A stretch of 64,000 nt of DNA, from contig DATCMH010000007.1 in NCBI GenBank assembly GCA_036563505.1, positions 62,001-126,000 on the forward strand, given 5' to 3'. Under the pieces are notes generated by a model, which saw nothing but the letters and a program-made list of their open reading frames with translations, searched no databases and had not been told where the DNA came from. Both the position numbers and the translations under genes were made by a program. The stretch is from DATCMH01 sp036563505. GTDB taxonomy: Bacteria; Pseudomonadota; Alphaproteobacteria; Rhizobiales; Beijerinckiaceae. Shown piece by piece: positions 8,128 to 16,239 of the stretch. Numbering within the stretch: position 1 is the stretch's first letter; the number at the start of each line of letters is the position of its first letter.

Positions 8128-8282
8128 CCTGACGCCGTCGTGCTTCTAGCGCGTCTCGTCATGATCGTGAGGCTCGATGTCGTGGTGATGGTCGCTCATC
8201 GTCGTCCCGGCGGTCAGGGCTTCGCTCATGGGCGAAGGTTCGCTCAGGGACGAGCCATTGTCACGCTGCATCGCCCGGACGG

Positions 8283-8358
8283 TGGTGGGCCCGGCAGGAC
8301 TTGAACCTGCAACCAGACCGTTATGAGCGGCCGGCTCTAACCATTGAGCTACGGGCCC
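8283..8358 (-). tRNA. tRNA-Ile2 (anticodon CAU, C34 expected to be lysidine)
   Basis: The minus strand folds into a full 76-base tRNA with the CCA encoded: acceptor GGGCCCG/CGGGCCC, D stem GCTC/GAGC, anticodon stem GGCCG/CGGTC with loop CTCATAA (anticodon CAT), T stem GCAGG/CCTGC with loop TTCAAGT. Among CAU tRNAs it is closest by eye to E. coli ileX/ileY (shared GGTTAGAGC and CTCATAA), rather than initiator or elongator Met, so it should read AUA after TilS modification. Confidence 0.93.
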
Positions 8359-8453
8359 CGCCGGGTTCACCCGCGAGAGCCCGTTGTCTAGCGGCAGATG
8401 GGGCCGGCGTCACCTCGTTCCGCCGAGTAGACGAAGGTATGCTTCAGGAGAGC

Positions 8454-9515
8454 CTACTTGACGATCCGAACCTGCTTGTCAGCCAGGTCCTTGCGACCTG
8501 GACACCTGATGACGACGCGGATGTCGTCATAGTCCTTGTCACCGTCCCAACGATCCTCGTAACCGAAGTACATATACTTGCCGATCGGACAAGCCCCGGT
8601 GGCCGATGCAGGCGTCTTTCCCGTCTGACGCGGACTCAAGATGCCGCCCTGGTCCCTGGACTTGCACTGTTCCTTGGTGTCGCAGAGAACCGTTTCCAGC
8701 ATGGGATTGCCGCCGAAATTGACGGCGGAACGATTCCTTTGAGAGTCGATCCTCTCACCAACCATCGTATGAGTATAGACCTTTGTGTCATCGCTAAATA
8801 CAGAGTCACTAAAATACTCATAGTAATTTCTATCGGTATCCCATTTACCTGGTTCTGCTCGAGCGTTCCTAACGTTTCTGATCATATAAGACGGAACTTC
8901 ATTCGCGTTACAATTCGGCACGCCATCATTGTAGGTGCTCGAGGGCGTCGCGTTGTCGGAAATCCTCTTGAACTCGCGCCGACCTTTGTTCGAGTCGTTC
9001 CTCGTGTTCGGGTCTTCCCTCCACTTTGGATAATAGCAGTACATGTAGAGGCGGTTGTAATCCGCCGCCTCGGGCTCGAGCATGGAACTCTCTGGCGCCA
9101 CGATGAGAAACTCCGCCGGGATGCGCTTGACGACCGTCGCGATCTGAAGATCGGACGTCTTCGGCATGCCTGGCACGGCGGCCACGAGCATGTTGTCAAG
9201 CGTCGACCGGATCACGACCTCGTAATTTGCGCTGTCCAGCCATCGTCCCTGCACGTTCACGCTGCGGACACCGGGCATGCTGGACAGAAGTCTCTGGCGC
9301 GCCGCCTCGGCGATGGCGGCCGAGTCGATCGCCTTGCTCGCATCCGTCGCGGCGATGTTGACTGCGAGTTGATCACTCGCCACCCGCATCCGCTCGCGCA
9401 TCTGGGCCGACCGCGCGAAATCGACGGCCACTCCCATCCCTCCCAGGAGAGGAAGGAGGGCAAGGCCGAAGATCAGTCCCACGGTTCCTGCACGGTCGTC
9501 GATAAAGGCGCGCAT
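8454..9515 (-). CDS. TadE/TadG-like pseudopilin-type protein with Cys-rich C-terminal region
   Basis: A 353-residue protein with the N-terminal signature of Tad pseudopilins: a short charged leader (MRAFIDDRAG), then one membrane helix (TVGLIFGLALLPLLGGMGVA) and the VDFARSAQMRERMRVASDQL segment. The remaining roughly 300 residues should be outside the inner membrane and include seven cysteines, many Tyr, Asn and Asp residues, and an ending of CPGRKDLADKQVRIVK. The DNA for the middle (about 8740-9060) is clearly AT-richer than its neighbours. No other tad genes are present except the paralogue upstream. Role in Flp pilus assembly is inferred only from the N-terminus. Confidence 0.75.
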   Translation of the reverse strand: MRAFIDDRAGTVGLIFGLALLPLLGGMGVAVDFARSAQMRERMRVASDQLAVNIAATDASKAIDSAAIAEAARQRLLSSMPGVRSVNVQGRWLDSANYEVVIRSTLDNMLVAAVPGMPKTSDLQIATVVKRIPAEFLIVAPESSMLEPEAADYNRLYMYCYYPKWREDPNTRNDSNKGRREFKRISDNATPSSTYNDGVPNCNANEVPSYMIRNVRNARAEPGKWDTDRNYYEYFSDSVFSDDTKVYTHTMVGERIDSQRNRSAVNFGGNPMLETVLCDTKEQCKSRDQGGILSPRQTGKTPASATGACPIGKYMYFGYEDRWDGDKDYDDIRVVIRCPGRKDLADKQVRIVK

Positions 9516-9808
9516 GACAGCCCCTCGTCATTCAGTTTTGATGCCGGCCCCATCGACGCTTCAACGATCGGTGGAGCTACGAGCGCATCAAAGTCTTCCC
9601 GGATTAACGACCTCTTAATTTCCGTGTTAAGCACTGTAACGACCGGCGTATTGCATGATGATGATTGAGGATCATGCACGCCGACGTGGCAGATCAGTGC
9701 TCAATATTGCGCGGCAGTTTCGACGTCTTCTCGGCCAATGATCGAACAATTCGACGAGAAAGAGCTCAGTGCATCCTGGGGGCGATCAGGCGCGCCGGGC
9801 GACCGGCG

Positions 9809-11032
9809 TTACTGTTCGAGACGCGCGCCGCTCTGGCTGCGCGGCAGCGGACGCGGGAGCGTCATCACCGACGGGTCGGCGGCGACCGACACCGCGCCGG
9901 CGATCTTCACCTGCTCGGCGATGATCGGCAGGAAGCGCGACGACAACACGGCGCCGTCCCGCCCCTTCGAGGGTGCGCCCTCGAGCGTGAGGCTCTGCGT
10001 CGGCAGGTAGATGGCGCCGAGCAGTTTCGTCGCCTCGCCGCCACTCAGTATGCTCTTGCCGCCAGCGGCCGCGTTGCGGTCCTGGACGAAGAGCAGGCCG
10101 CGATAGGTGCCTTCCGTGGCGGCCGAGAGGCTCACAGCATCACCTTTGACGTTCAGTCCGGCCTTGCTGCCCGTGAGATAGAAGGTCACCCCCTGCCCGC
10201 TCACCTTCGCCTGTGGCCCGATCGCCAAGGGCCCGTCCCGCACGACGTAGAGGCCCGGCTTGAGCGTGACGTTTCCCTTGAGGTCCAACCCGTCGCAGTA
10301 GACGCCGGGATCCAGCACGCGCGTCTCGCCGGGCCCGACATGCCCCGCGCCACGGCCGAACTGACAGGCAGTGCTCGTCGGCGCCGGCAAGGCTCGGAAG
10401 GGGTCGTCCATCACGTCGCAATAGGCCTGCGGCCGCGGTTCGATGAGCTGGCTCGACGTGATCGTGCCGACGGCGCAGGTACCGGCGGCCTTGAGCGAGA
10501 CGTGACTTTCGACGGCGATGGCGGTCGAGTTCGACGAGTTGGCGTGCAGTACGCATCCTTGCCCGGTCAGCGCGGCGCCCTCCGTGAGGCGGATCGCGCC
10601 GGCAACGACAGGGCTGAGGGCCAAGATGCAGGGGGGCGGCCCGTCATAGACCTTGACCGCCACCGCACGTGCCCCGATGGCGATCTCCTCCGGTTGCACG
10701 ATGCCGATGACGGCCGGCTTCACTCGTGCGTTCGCGACGACGACGGCCCGCTGCGCCGTGGCGTTGACCGTGACGTTCGGCGGAGCGTCCTGCGCCATGC
10801 CACGGAACGTCGAGCGTGCGATCGCCTCGCGCTGCTGATTGGACGGCACGTAGGCCGAGACCGCGGCAATGGCCGCGGTGTCGGCAGCCATTTGCAGGCT
10901 GCTGCGCGCCTGGGTGGCCCGGGTGTAGTCGAGCGCGAAGCCGGCCATGGCGACGACCGGCAGCAGCATCAAGGCGAAGACCACGGCGACGTTGCCGTCC
11001 CGATCACGCCCGAACTGTCGAAACGTTCGCAT
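9809..11032 (-). CDS. TadE/TadG-family pilus assembly-like protein
   Basis: A 407-residue protein with the TadG N-terminus: DRDGNVAVVFALMLLPVVAM forms the leader and membrane helix, followed by DYTRATQARSSLQMAADTAA. The long C-terminal part is Gly/Val-rich and beta-strand-like (PCILALSPVVAGAIRLTEGA; GVTFYLTGSKAG), unlike the von Willebrand A domain of classical TadG. It is on the same strand as the shorter paralogue, 293 bp upstream. The gap between them is AT-richer and probably carries a separate promoter. Confidence 0.8.
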   Translation of the reverse strand: MRTFRQFGRDRDGNVAVVFALMLLPVVAMAGFALDYTRATQARSSLQMAADTAAIAAVSAYVPSNQQREAIARSTFRGMAQDAPPNVTVNATAQRAVVVANARVKPAVIGIVQPEEIAIGARAVAVKVYDGPPPCILALSPVVAGAIRLTEGAALTGQGCVLHANSSNSTAIAVESHVSLKAAGTCAVGTITSSQLIEPRPQAYCDVMDDPFRALPAPTSTACQFGRGAGHVGPGETRVLDPGVYCDGLDLKGNVTLKPGLYVVRDGPLAIGPQAKVSGQGVTFYLTGSKAGLNVKGDAVSLSAATEGTYRGLLFVQDRNAAAGGKSILSGGEATKLLGAIYLPTQSLTLEGAPSKGRDGAVLSSRFLPIIAEQVKIAGAVSVAADPSVMTLPRPLPRSQSGARLEQ

Positions 11033-11233
11033 CTTCGCGCCAACCCGTCCTCATTCGGCGGGTGACTGTCGGGTCGGACATGACAAACGAAGCTTTCACG
11101 CGATCGTCGAATTAACGGCGAAAGGCGCGCCCATCCCGTCCTGAAGACTGCCCAGGACGTGTCCCTAAGCTCAGACTTAAGGCGCGCTGAATGCCGTCCG
11201 AAATGACTTACCGGAATTCGAGGCAAAAGCGCC

Positions 11234-12493
11234 TTATGCTGACGCCGAGCGGAAGGGACGATGCACCGGAATCCGCTCAGCGAAGCCGTCGACCTCGTGC
11301 GTCCCGAGCGCCTCGGTCGCCCCCCACAGGTGGTCGACGAAGGGAGACGACATCAGCAGGGGCTCCCCCAAAGTCCGGTTCAGCTTGGCGATCCGGCTCG
11401 CCAAATTCACGTCGCGGCCGATCACCGTGAAATCGAGGCGCACGCCCGATCCCACGTTGCCGTAGGCGGCCTCGCCGTGATGCAGGGCGATACCCACCGA
11501 GATCGGGACGGGAAAGCGTCCCTCTGCGTTCGCCGCATCGATCCGCTTGAGCGCCAGCCGGGCCGCGGTCAACGCCGACTGGGCGGCGCCGCCCGTGTCG
11601 TCGCCGCGGTCGCGGAAGATCGCGAGGACGCCGTCTCCCATGTATTTCAGGATCTCGCCGCCCTCGGTCTCGATGGGCGGGACGAGGCAGTCGAAGTAGG
11701 CGTTGAGCAGTTCGACCGCGGCTTCGGGACTGAGCGTCGAGGAGAGCCGCGTGTAGCTGCGCATGTCGGCGAAGAGGATCGCCGAGCGGATGCGGCTGAC
11801 CTGGCCGCGGCGGATCGTGCCCGACAGGATGGCGCGGTGCGGCTCGTCGCCCACGTAGATGCGCAGGACGCTGTCGAGCCTGAGGTTGAGCGAGCGCATC
11901 TCCATGACGGCCGCCATGGTCGGCATGATGAAACGCAGGATCGCGAGCCCCTGCGCACCGAACCCGTCCTGGGCGCAGGTGGCGAAGCTGATGCCGTTGT
12001 TCGTGCCGTTGGTGAAGAAGATCGGGACGCACAGGTAGTGCTCGTAGCCCGCTTCCTTCAGCTCAGGGACGACGCCGAAACGGTCGTCAGGCGTCTCACG
12101 CAGATCGAGGAGCAGCCATTCGCGCGTGCGGTGGACGTAGGCGAACGGGCTCTGCTCGTAGATTTGGTTGGCGGCCTCTCCATGGGGGAAGAGGCGCAAG
12201 GTCGCGCCTTCCTTCTTGGTCCAGAATCGCCCGACGCCGGAGTATTCCGAGTGCAGCGCCTCGATGGCCGTCGTGACGCGGTCGATCGGCACGCCGAGAT
12301 CGTTGAGGTGCTCGGCCAATCCTGAAAGCAGCTGGCCTGGGTCAGGGGTATGGGCTCCATCGCTCAGGAGCCAGTCGCGCAGAGCGAGCGCGCCGGGCAG
12401 CAGGGACGGATCGAGGCCGAACAGCTCGCTCCCATCGGCGCGAGCGGGCGGAGGCGCGGCGGCCGCCGGGGACGCGGGCAAGGTGTCGGGCAT
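11234..12493 (-). CDS. class III adenylate cyclase with N-terminal GAF-like region
   Basis: A 419-residue soluble cyclase making cAMP. The C-terminal catalytic domain (about 215-400) has both metal aspartates (ILFADMRSYT and KYMGDG), the adenine-selecting Lys and Asp positions (EILKYMGDG; LDFTVIG), and the transition-state Asn/Arg pair in DVNLASRI. The first 200 residues (HLNDLGVPIDRVTTAIEALH; FAYVHRTREW) resemble the sensory N-terminus common in rhizobial cyclases. The gene is divergent from the dioxygenase-like gene. The 201-bp gap after it, towards the tad gene end, shows nothing coding. Confidence 0.9.
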   Translation of the reverse strand: MPDTLPASPAAAAPPPARADGSELFGLDPSLLPGALALRDWLLSDGAHTPDPGQLLSGLAEHLNDLGVPIDRVTTAIEALHSEYSGVGRFWTKKEGATLRLFPHGEAANQIYEQSPFAYVHRTREWLLLDLRETPDDRFGVVPELKEAGYEHYLCVPIFFTNGTNNGISFATCAQDGFGAQGLAILRFIMPTMAAVMEMRSLNLRLDSVLRIYVGDEPHRAILSGTIRRGQVSRIRSAILFADMRSYTRLSSTLSPEAAVELLNAYFDCLVPPIETEGGEILKYMGDGVLAIFRDRGDDTGGAAQSALTAARLALKRIDAANAEGRFPVPISVGIALHHGEAAYGNVGSGVRLDFTVIGRDVNLASRIAKLNRTLGEPLLMSSPFVDHLWGATEALGTHEVDGFAERIPVHRPFRSASA

Positions 12494-12621
12494 AAGGCCA
12501 AGGTGGGGCGCAGGACGCGATGGCGCAAGGCGCGACGCCGGCGTTCCTGCGCTTCGCGGACCGGTTCCGGCGCGCTACACGGATGTGCCGGTAACCGGCG
12601 TAGCGGAGGATCGGCCGTTCC

Positions 12622-13245
12622 ATGGCGAGCATCGACACCCTTTTCGTCACCCGCCTCTACCGAACCGAACTGGACGAGACCGGCGCGGGAGCCCTCGTGC
12701 AGGAGCTCGACGCCGCCTGCCGTTCGGTCGCGGAGGACGACGTGGCCGGGCAGCGCTGGTCCCGCAAGAACGGGTATCCTGGCTACACCTCCTACGCCTC
12801 CCTCGACGACCTGCCCTGGCGGTTTCCGGTGTTCAAGCAGTTGCACAAGGCCCTCGACCAGCATGTCGCGGCCTTCGCCAAGGCGTGCGACTTCGAGCTC
12901 AAAGGCGCGAAGCTTCGCCTCGACAGCCTATGGATCAACGTGCTGCCTCCCGGTGGCACCCATTCCGCGCACATCCACCCGCACTCCGTGGTGAGCGGCA
13001 CGATCTACGTCGCCGTGCCGGAAGGCGCGGGCGCGATCCGTTTCGAAGATCCACGCCTGGGCCTGATGATGGCGGCGCCGCCGCGCAAGGCCAAAGCGGC
13101 GCCAGACAACCGCAGCTTCGTCACCGTAACCCCCAAAGCGGGAACCGTTCTCCTCTGGGAAAGCTGGCTGCGCCACGACGTGCCGGTGAACCAGGCTGAC
13201 GAGGACCGCATCAGCGTCAGCTTCAATTACGCTTGGCGCGAATAA
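12622..13245 (+). CDS. putative 2OG-Fe(II) oxygenase, TIGR02466-like
   Basis: A 207-residue protein matching the pattern of the TIGR02466 family of putative 2-oxoglutarate/iron oxygenases. Candidate iron ligands are the histidines in HSAHIHPHSVVSGTIYV and the later WLRHDVPVN, with the cosubstrate-binding Arg in DRISVSFNY. No substrate is known for the family. The ATG at 12622 has GGAGG about 12 bases upstream, a long spacing. It is followed by the DUF1236 gene, which has its own promoter. Confidence 0.75.
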   Translation: MASIDTLFVTRLYRTELDETGAGALVQELDAACRSVAEDDVAGQRWSRKNGYPGYTSYASLDDLPWRFPVFKQLHKALDQHVAAFAKACDFELKGAKLRLDSLWINVLPPGGTHSAHIHPHSVVSGTIYVAVPEGAGAIRFEDPRLGLMMAAPPRKAKAAPDNRSFVTVTPKAGTVLLWESWLRHDVPVNQADEDRISVSFNYAWRE

Positions 13246-13263
13246 GGGCGGTTCAGCGTCGGG

Positions 13264-13288
13264 GGAACTGTCCCGCGAGATCGCCGTT
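13264..13288 (+). promoter_or_regulatory. EcfG-type promoter for the DUF1236 gene
   Basis: GGAAC (13264-13268), exactly 16 bases, then CGTT (13285-13288) match the EcfG consensus on the plus strand. The predicted transcript start near 13296 is about 28 bases from the ATG at 13324, a natural leader length. Confidence 0.65.
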
Positions 13289-13323
13289 GCCTCCCCGGAA
13301 ATCACGATCTGAGGAGATCACTG

Positions 13324-13734
13324 ATGCGTAAGACCCTCATCACCGCGGGCGTGCTCGCCCTTCTCGCCCCGGCGGCTGCCTTCGCTCAGTCGAGCGGCGG
13401 CGGTGCCGCGGCCGGCGCCACCACGGGCGCCGTGGGTGGCGCGATCGTCGGCGGCCCGGTCGGGGCCGTGGTCGGCGGCGCGGCGGGCGCTCTCGTCGGC
13501 GGCCTCGCCGAGCAGCAGCAGCCCCAGTTCCGCCAGTACGTCGTCCGCCAGGGCGTGCCCTCGTACCGCTATGAGGAGCAGGTCCGCGTCGGCACCGTGC
13601 TGCCGCGGAGCGGCGTGACCTACTACGAGGTTCCGCAGGAGTACGGCGTTTCGAACTACCGCTACACCATCGTGAACAACACGCCGGTTCTGGTTGATCC
13701 GAGCACCCGCCGCATCGTGCAGGTCATCGACTAA
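13324..13734 (+). CDS. DUF1236 envelope protein with glycine zipper
   Basis: A 136-residue secreted protein. A signal peptide (MRKTLITAGVLALLAPAAAF, cleavage after AFA) is followed by a glycine-zipper stretch (GAVGGAIVGGPVGAVVGGAA) and a DUF1236 domain (YVVRQGVPSY; GVTYYEVPQEYGV; VLVDPSTRRIVQVID). The protein is probably periplasmic or outer-membrane-associated; no activity is known. A GAGG site precedes the ATG. The EcfG-type promoter and strong terminator make it a single-gene unit, probably induced in general stress. Confidence 0.88.
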   Translation: MRKTLITAGVLALLAPAAAFAQSSGGGAAAGATTGAVGGAIVGGPVGAVVGGAAGALVGGLAEQQQPQFRQYVVRQGVPSYRYEEQVRVGTVLPRSGVTYYEVPQEYGVSNYRYTIVNNTPVLVDPSTRRIVQVID

Positions 13735-13756
13735 TCCGGTTCACCCCGGAAACGAG

Positions 13757-13784
13757 AAAGGCGGGCCTCGAGCCCGCCTTTTTT
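13757..13784. terminator. bidirectional terminator between DUF1236 and rpoD
   Basis: AAAGGCGGGC, a five-base loop and GCCCGCCTTT, with T tracts available on both strands (TTTTTT on plus; the A flank gives TTTC on minus). It serves the convergent DUF1236 gene and rpoD. Confidence 0.9.
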
Positions 13785-13807
13785 CATGACCGTCGACGAG
13801 GGCGCGA

Positions 13808-15823
13808 TCAGTTGTCGAGGAAGCTGCGCAGCTTGCGCGACCGCGACGGGTGCTTGAGCTTGCGCAGCGCCTTCGCCTCGATCTGACGGATGCGCTCGCG
13901 CGTCACCGAGAACTGCTGGCCGACCTCCTCGAGGGTGTGGTCGGTGTTCATGCCGATGCCGAAGCGCATGCGCAGCACCCGCTCCTCGCGAGGCGTGAGC
14001 GACGCCAGAACCCGCGTCGTCGTCTCGCGCAGGTTCGACTGGATCGCCGCGTCGATCGGCAGGATGGCGTTCTTGTCCTCGATAAAGTCGCCGAGATGCG
14101 AGTCCTCCTCGTCGCCGATGGGCGTCTCGAGGGAGATCGGCTCCTTGGCGATCTTGAGGACCTTGCGCACCTTTTCCAGCGGCATCGCGAGCTTCTCGGC
14201 CAGCTCCTCCGGGGTCGGCTCGCGGCCAATTTCGTGGAGCATCTGCCGCGAGGTGCGCACGATCTTGTTGATCGTCTCGATCATGTGGACCGGGATGCGG
14301 ATGGTCCGCGCCTGGTCGGCGATCGACCGGGTGATGGCCTGCCGGATCCACCACGTGGCGTAGGTCGAGAACTTGTAGCCGCGCCGATACTCGAACTTGT
14401 CCACTGCCTTCATCAGGCCGATGTTGCCTTCCTGGATGAGGTCCAAGAACTGCAGGCCGCGGTTCGTGTACTTCTTGGCGATCGAGATCACGAGGCGCAG
14501 GTTCGCCTCGATCATCTCCTTCTTGGCCTGACGGGCTTCGCGCTCGCCCTTCTGGACCATGTGAACGATCTTGCGGAACTCCTGGATCTCCAGGCCCGTC
14601 TCGGACGCGAGATTGTGGATCTGCTCGCGCAGGTCGTGGATCCCGTCCTTGCCGTTGGCGACGAACTCCTTCCAGCCGCGGCCGCCGAGCTTCGACACGC
14701 GCAGGACCCATTTCGGGTCGAGTTCCCACCCCTGGTAGTGGCGCAGGAACTCGTCGCGGGCGACGCCGTGCGACTCGGCATGGCGCATCAGGCGGCCCTC
14801 AAGGGAGATCAGCCGCTTGTTAATGTCGTAGAGCTGCTCAACCAGCGCCTCGATGCGGTTGGCGTTGAGGGACAGAGACTTCACGTCCGTGACGATCTCT
14901 TCCTTCAGCTTCTTGTACTTGCGCTCCTGGCTCGGCGTGAGCTGCGAGTTCTGAAGTCGCTGCTCGACGTGCTCGACCTGAAGCCGGCGCAGCTTCTTGT
15001 AATTGTCGGCAATGCGGTCGAACGTCTCGAGCACGCGCGGCTTGAGCTCGGACTCCATCGCCGACAGGGAGACGTTCGACTCCATGTCGTCGTCGTCGAG
15101 GTCGCCGCCTTCGGGCGGCGTCATGTTGTCCGGCGCATCCTCGCCGTTGCCGGCCATGGCGCCGTTCTCAGGAGCACCGAGCTCGTCGGTGCGCGGCGCG
15201 CCCTTGCCGTCCGGGCCGGCATAGGTGGCTTCGAGATCGATGATGTCGCGCAGCAGCACCCGGCCTTCGACGAGCTCGTCGCGCCAGATGATGATCGCCT
15301 GGAAGGTGAGCGGGCTCTCGCAGAGGCCCGCGATCATCGCCTCGCGGCCGGCCTCGATGCGCTTGGCGATGGCGATCTCGCCCTCGCGGGAGAGAAGCTC
15401 CACGGAGCCCATCTCGCGCAGGTACATGCGGACCGGATCGTCCGTGCGGTCGGTCGGCTCCTTCGTCGCGGTCTCGCGCACCACGACCGCGCGGGTCGGC
15501 GCCTGCTCGACCTCGCCCGAGGTGTCGTCGTCGCCATCGTCGTCGCTGGACGCCGCCTCGGGCTGCCCCTCGTCGGCCTCTTCGGCCTCGACGACGTTGA
15601 TGCCCATCTCCGAGAGCTGGCCGAGCACGTCCTCGATCTGGTCCGGATCGACCTGGCCGTCGGGAAGCACCTCGTTGATCTGCTCGTGCGTGACGTAGCC
15701 GCGCTTCTTCGCGAGCTTGATCATTCGCTTCACGGCAGCATCGTTGAGATCCAGGAGCGGGCCGTCAGCCTGCTGCTCCTGCGGCGCTTCCGCCTCGTCG
15801 CGCTCCGTCGCTTTGGTCGCCAT
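13808..15823 (-). CDS. rpoD: RNA polymerase primary sigma factor RpoD
   Basis: A 671-residue housekeeping sigma-70. Region 1.1 (about 20-95), region 1.2 and an acidic non-conserved insert are followed by the core-binding and -10 recognition region 2 (AKKEMIEANLRLVISIAKKY; LDLIQEGNIGLMKAVDKFEY; YATWWIRQAI), region 3, and region 4 (LTPREERVLRMRFGIG; LEEVGQQFSVTRERIRQIEA), ending in KLRSFLDN. The ATG at 15823 (MATKATERDE) fits homologues; an upstream ATG at 15901 would add 26 basic, non-conserved residues. The gene lies downstream of dnaG in the conserved dnaG-rpoD order. Confidence 0.97.
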   Translation of the reverse strand: MATKATERDEAEAPQEQQADGPLLDLNDAAVKRMIKLAKKRGYVTHEQINEVLPDGQVDPDQIEDVLGQLSEMGINVVEAEEADEGQPEAASSDDDGDDDTSGEVEQAPTRAVVVRETATKEPTDRTDDPVRMYLREMGSVELLSREGEIAIAKRIEAGREAMIAGLCESPLTFQAIIIWRDELVEGRVLLRDIIDLEATYAGPDGKGAPRTDELGAPENGAMAGNGEDAPDNMTPPEGGDLDDDDMESNVSLSAMESELKPRVLETFDRIADNYKKLRRLQVEHVEQRLQNSQLTPSQERKYKKLKEEIVTDVKSLSLNANRIEALVEQLYDINKRLISLEGRLMRHAESHGVARDEFLRHYQGWELDPKWVLRVSKLGGRGWKEFVANGKDGIHDLREQIHNLASETGLEIQEFRKIVHMVQKGEREARQAKKEMIEANLRLVISIAKKYTNRGLQFLDLIQEGNIGLMKAVDKFEYRRGYKFSTYATWWIRQAITRSIADQARTIRIPVHMIETINKIVRTSRQMLHEIGREPTPEELAEKLAMPLEKVRKVLKIAKEPISLETPIGDEEDSHLGDFIEDKNAILPIDAAIQSNLRETTTRVLASLTPREERVLRMRFGIGMNTDHTLEEVGQQFSVTRERIRQIEAKALRKLKHPSRSRKLRSFLDN

Positions 15824-16239
15824 GCTCGATCTACCCTGCGCCTTGACGGGAGCGGCCGGTGAACCGCGGGCCCGCCTCGCAATACGCGAATGGGCGGCCA
15901 AGGGTCACCCCCGCCACCCGCCGCTCGTTATCGCCATCTAACAGTTGAGTCGCTTGACTAACCGTTAACCATCCCCCGTTGCCGCCGACGGCCCGCCCCG
16001 ACCGACGTTCCGGTTCGACCTGCGGGCGAGCCGGCGCTCGCTTCTCGAACCCGAGCGATCGGCCCTCGCCGGATCACGCACTTGAACGGTGCGACTTCAA
16101 GACGAGAATTGCCATGAGGGGGCCCGTTTGGCCGATTTCACGACGTTTTCGCCCCGTTCCGGATCTCGCTATGTAGCGCAAACGCCTTTCGATACAAGGT
16201 CAGGGCCGGTGTCGAATCGTATCTGGTCTTCTGCGACGC
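15824..16239. other. 416-bp dnaG-rpoD intergenic region
   Basis: No gene was seen. It holds the rpoD leader and probably an internal rpoD promoter on the minus strand. AT-richer stretches occur at 15935-15975 and 16140-16200; the latter contains a weak sigma-70-like pair (TTGTAT and TACATA, 16 bases apart), too poor to call. Confidence 0.4.

Noticed and set aside
8146..8148. Readthrough of the amber codon as pyrrolysine or selenocysteine
   Set aside because: TAG is not a selenocysteine codon and no pyl genes or suppressor tRNA occur here; the tRNA beside it has a CAU anticodon.
12595..12620. Possible EcfG-type promoter in front of the adenylate cyclase
   Set aside because: GGAAC is present on the minus strand but the downstream element is GGTT at a spacing of 20, outside the allowed range.
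13850..15862. 670-codon open frame opposite rpoD
   Set aside because: It mirrors the rpoD coding frame in GC-rich DNA and shows only low-complexity Arg, Leu and Val sequence. The rpoD domains are unmistakable.
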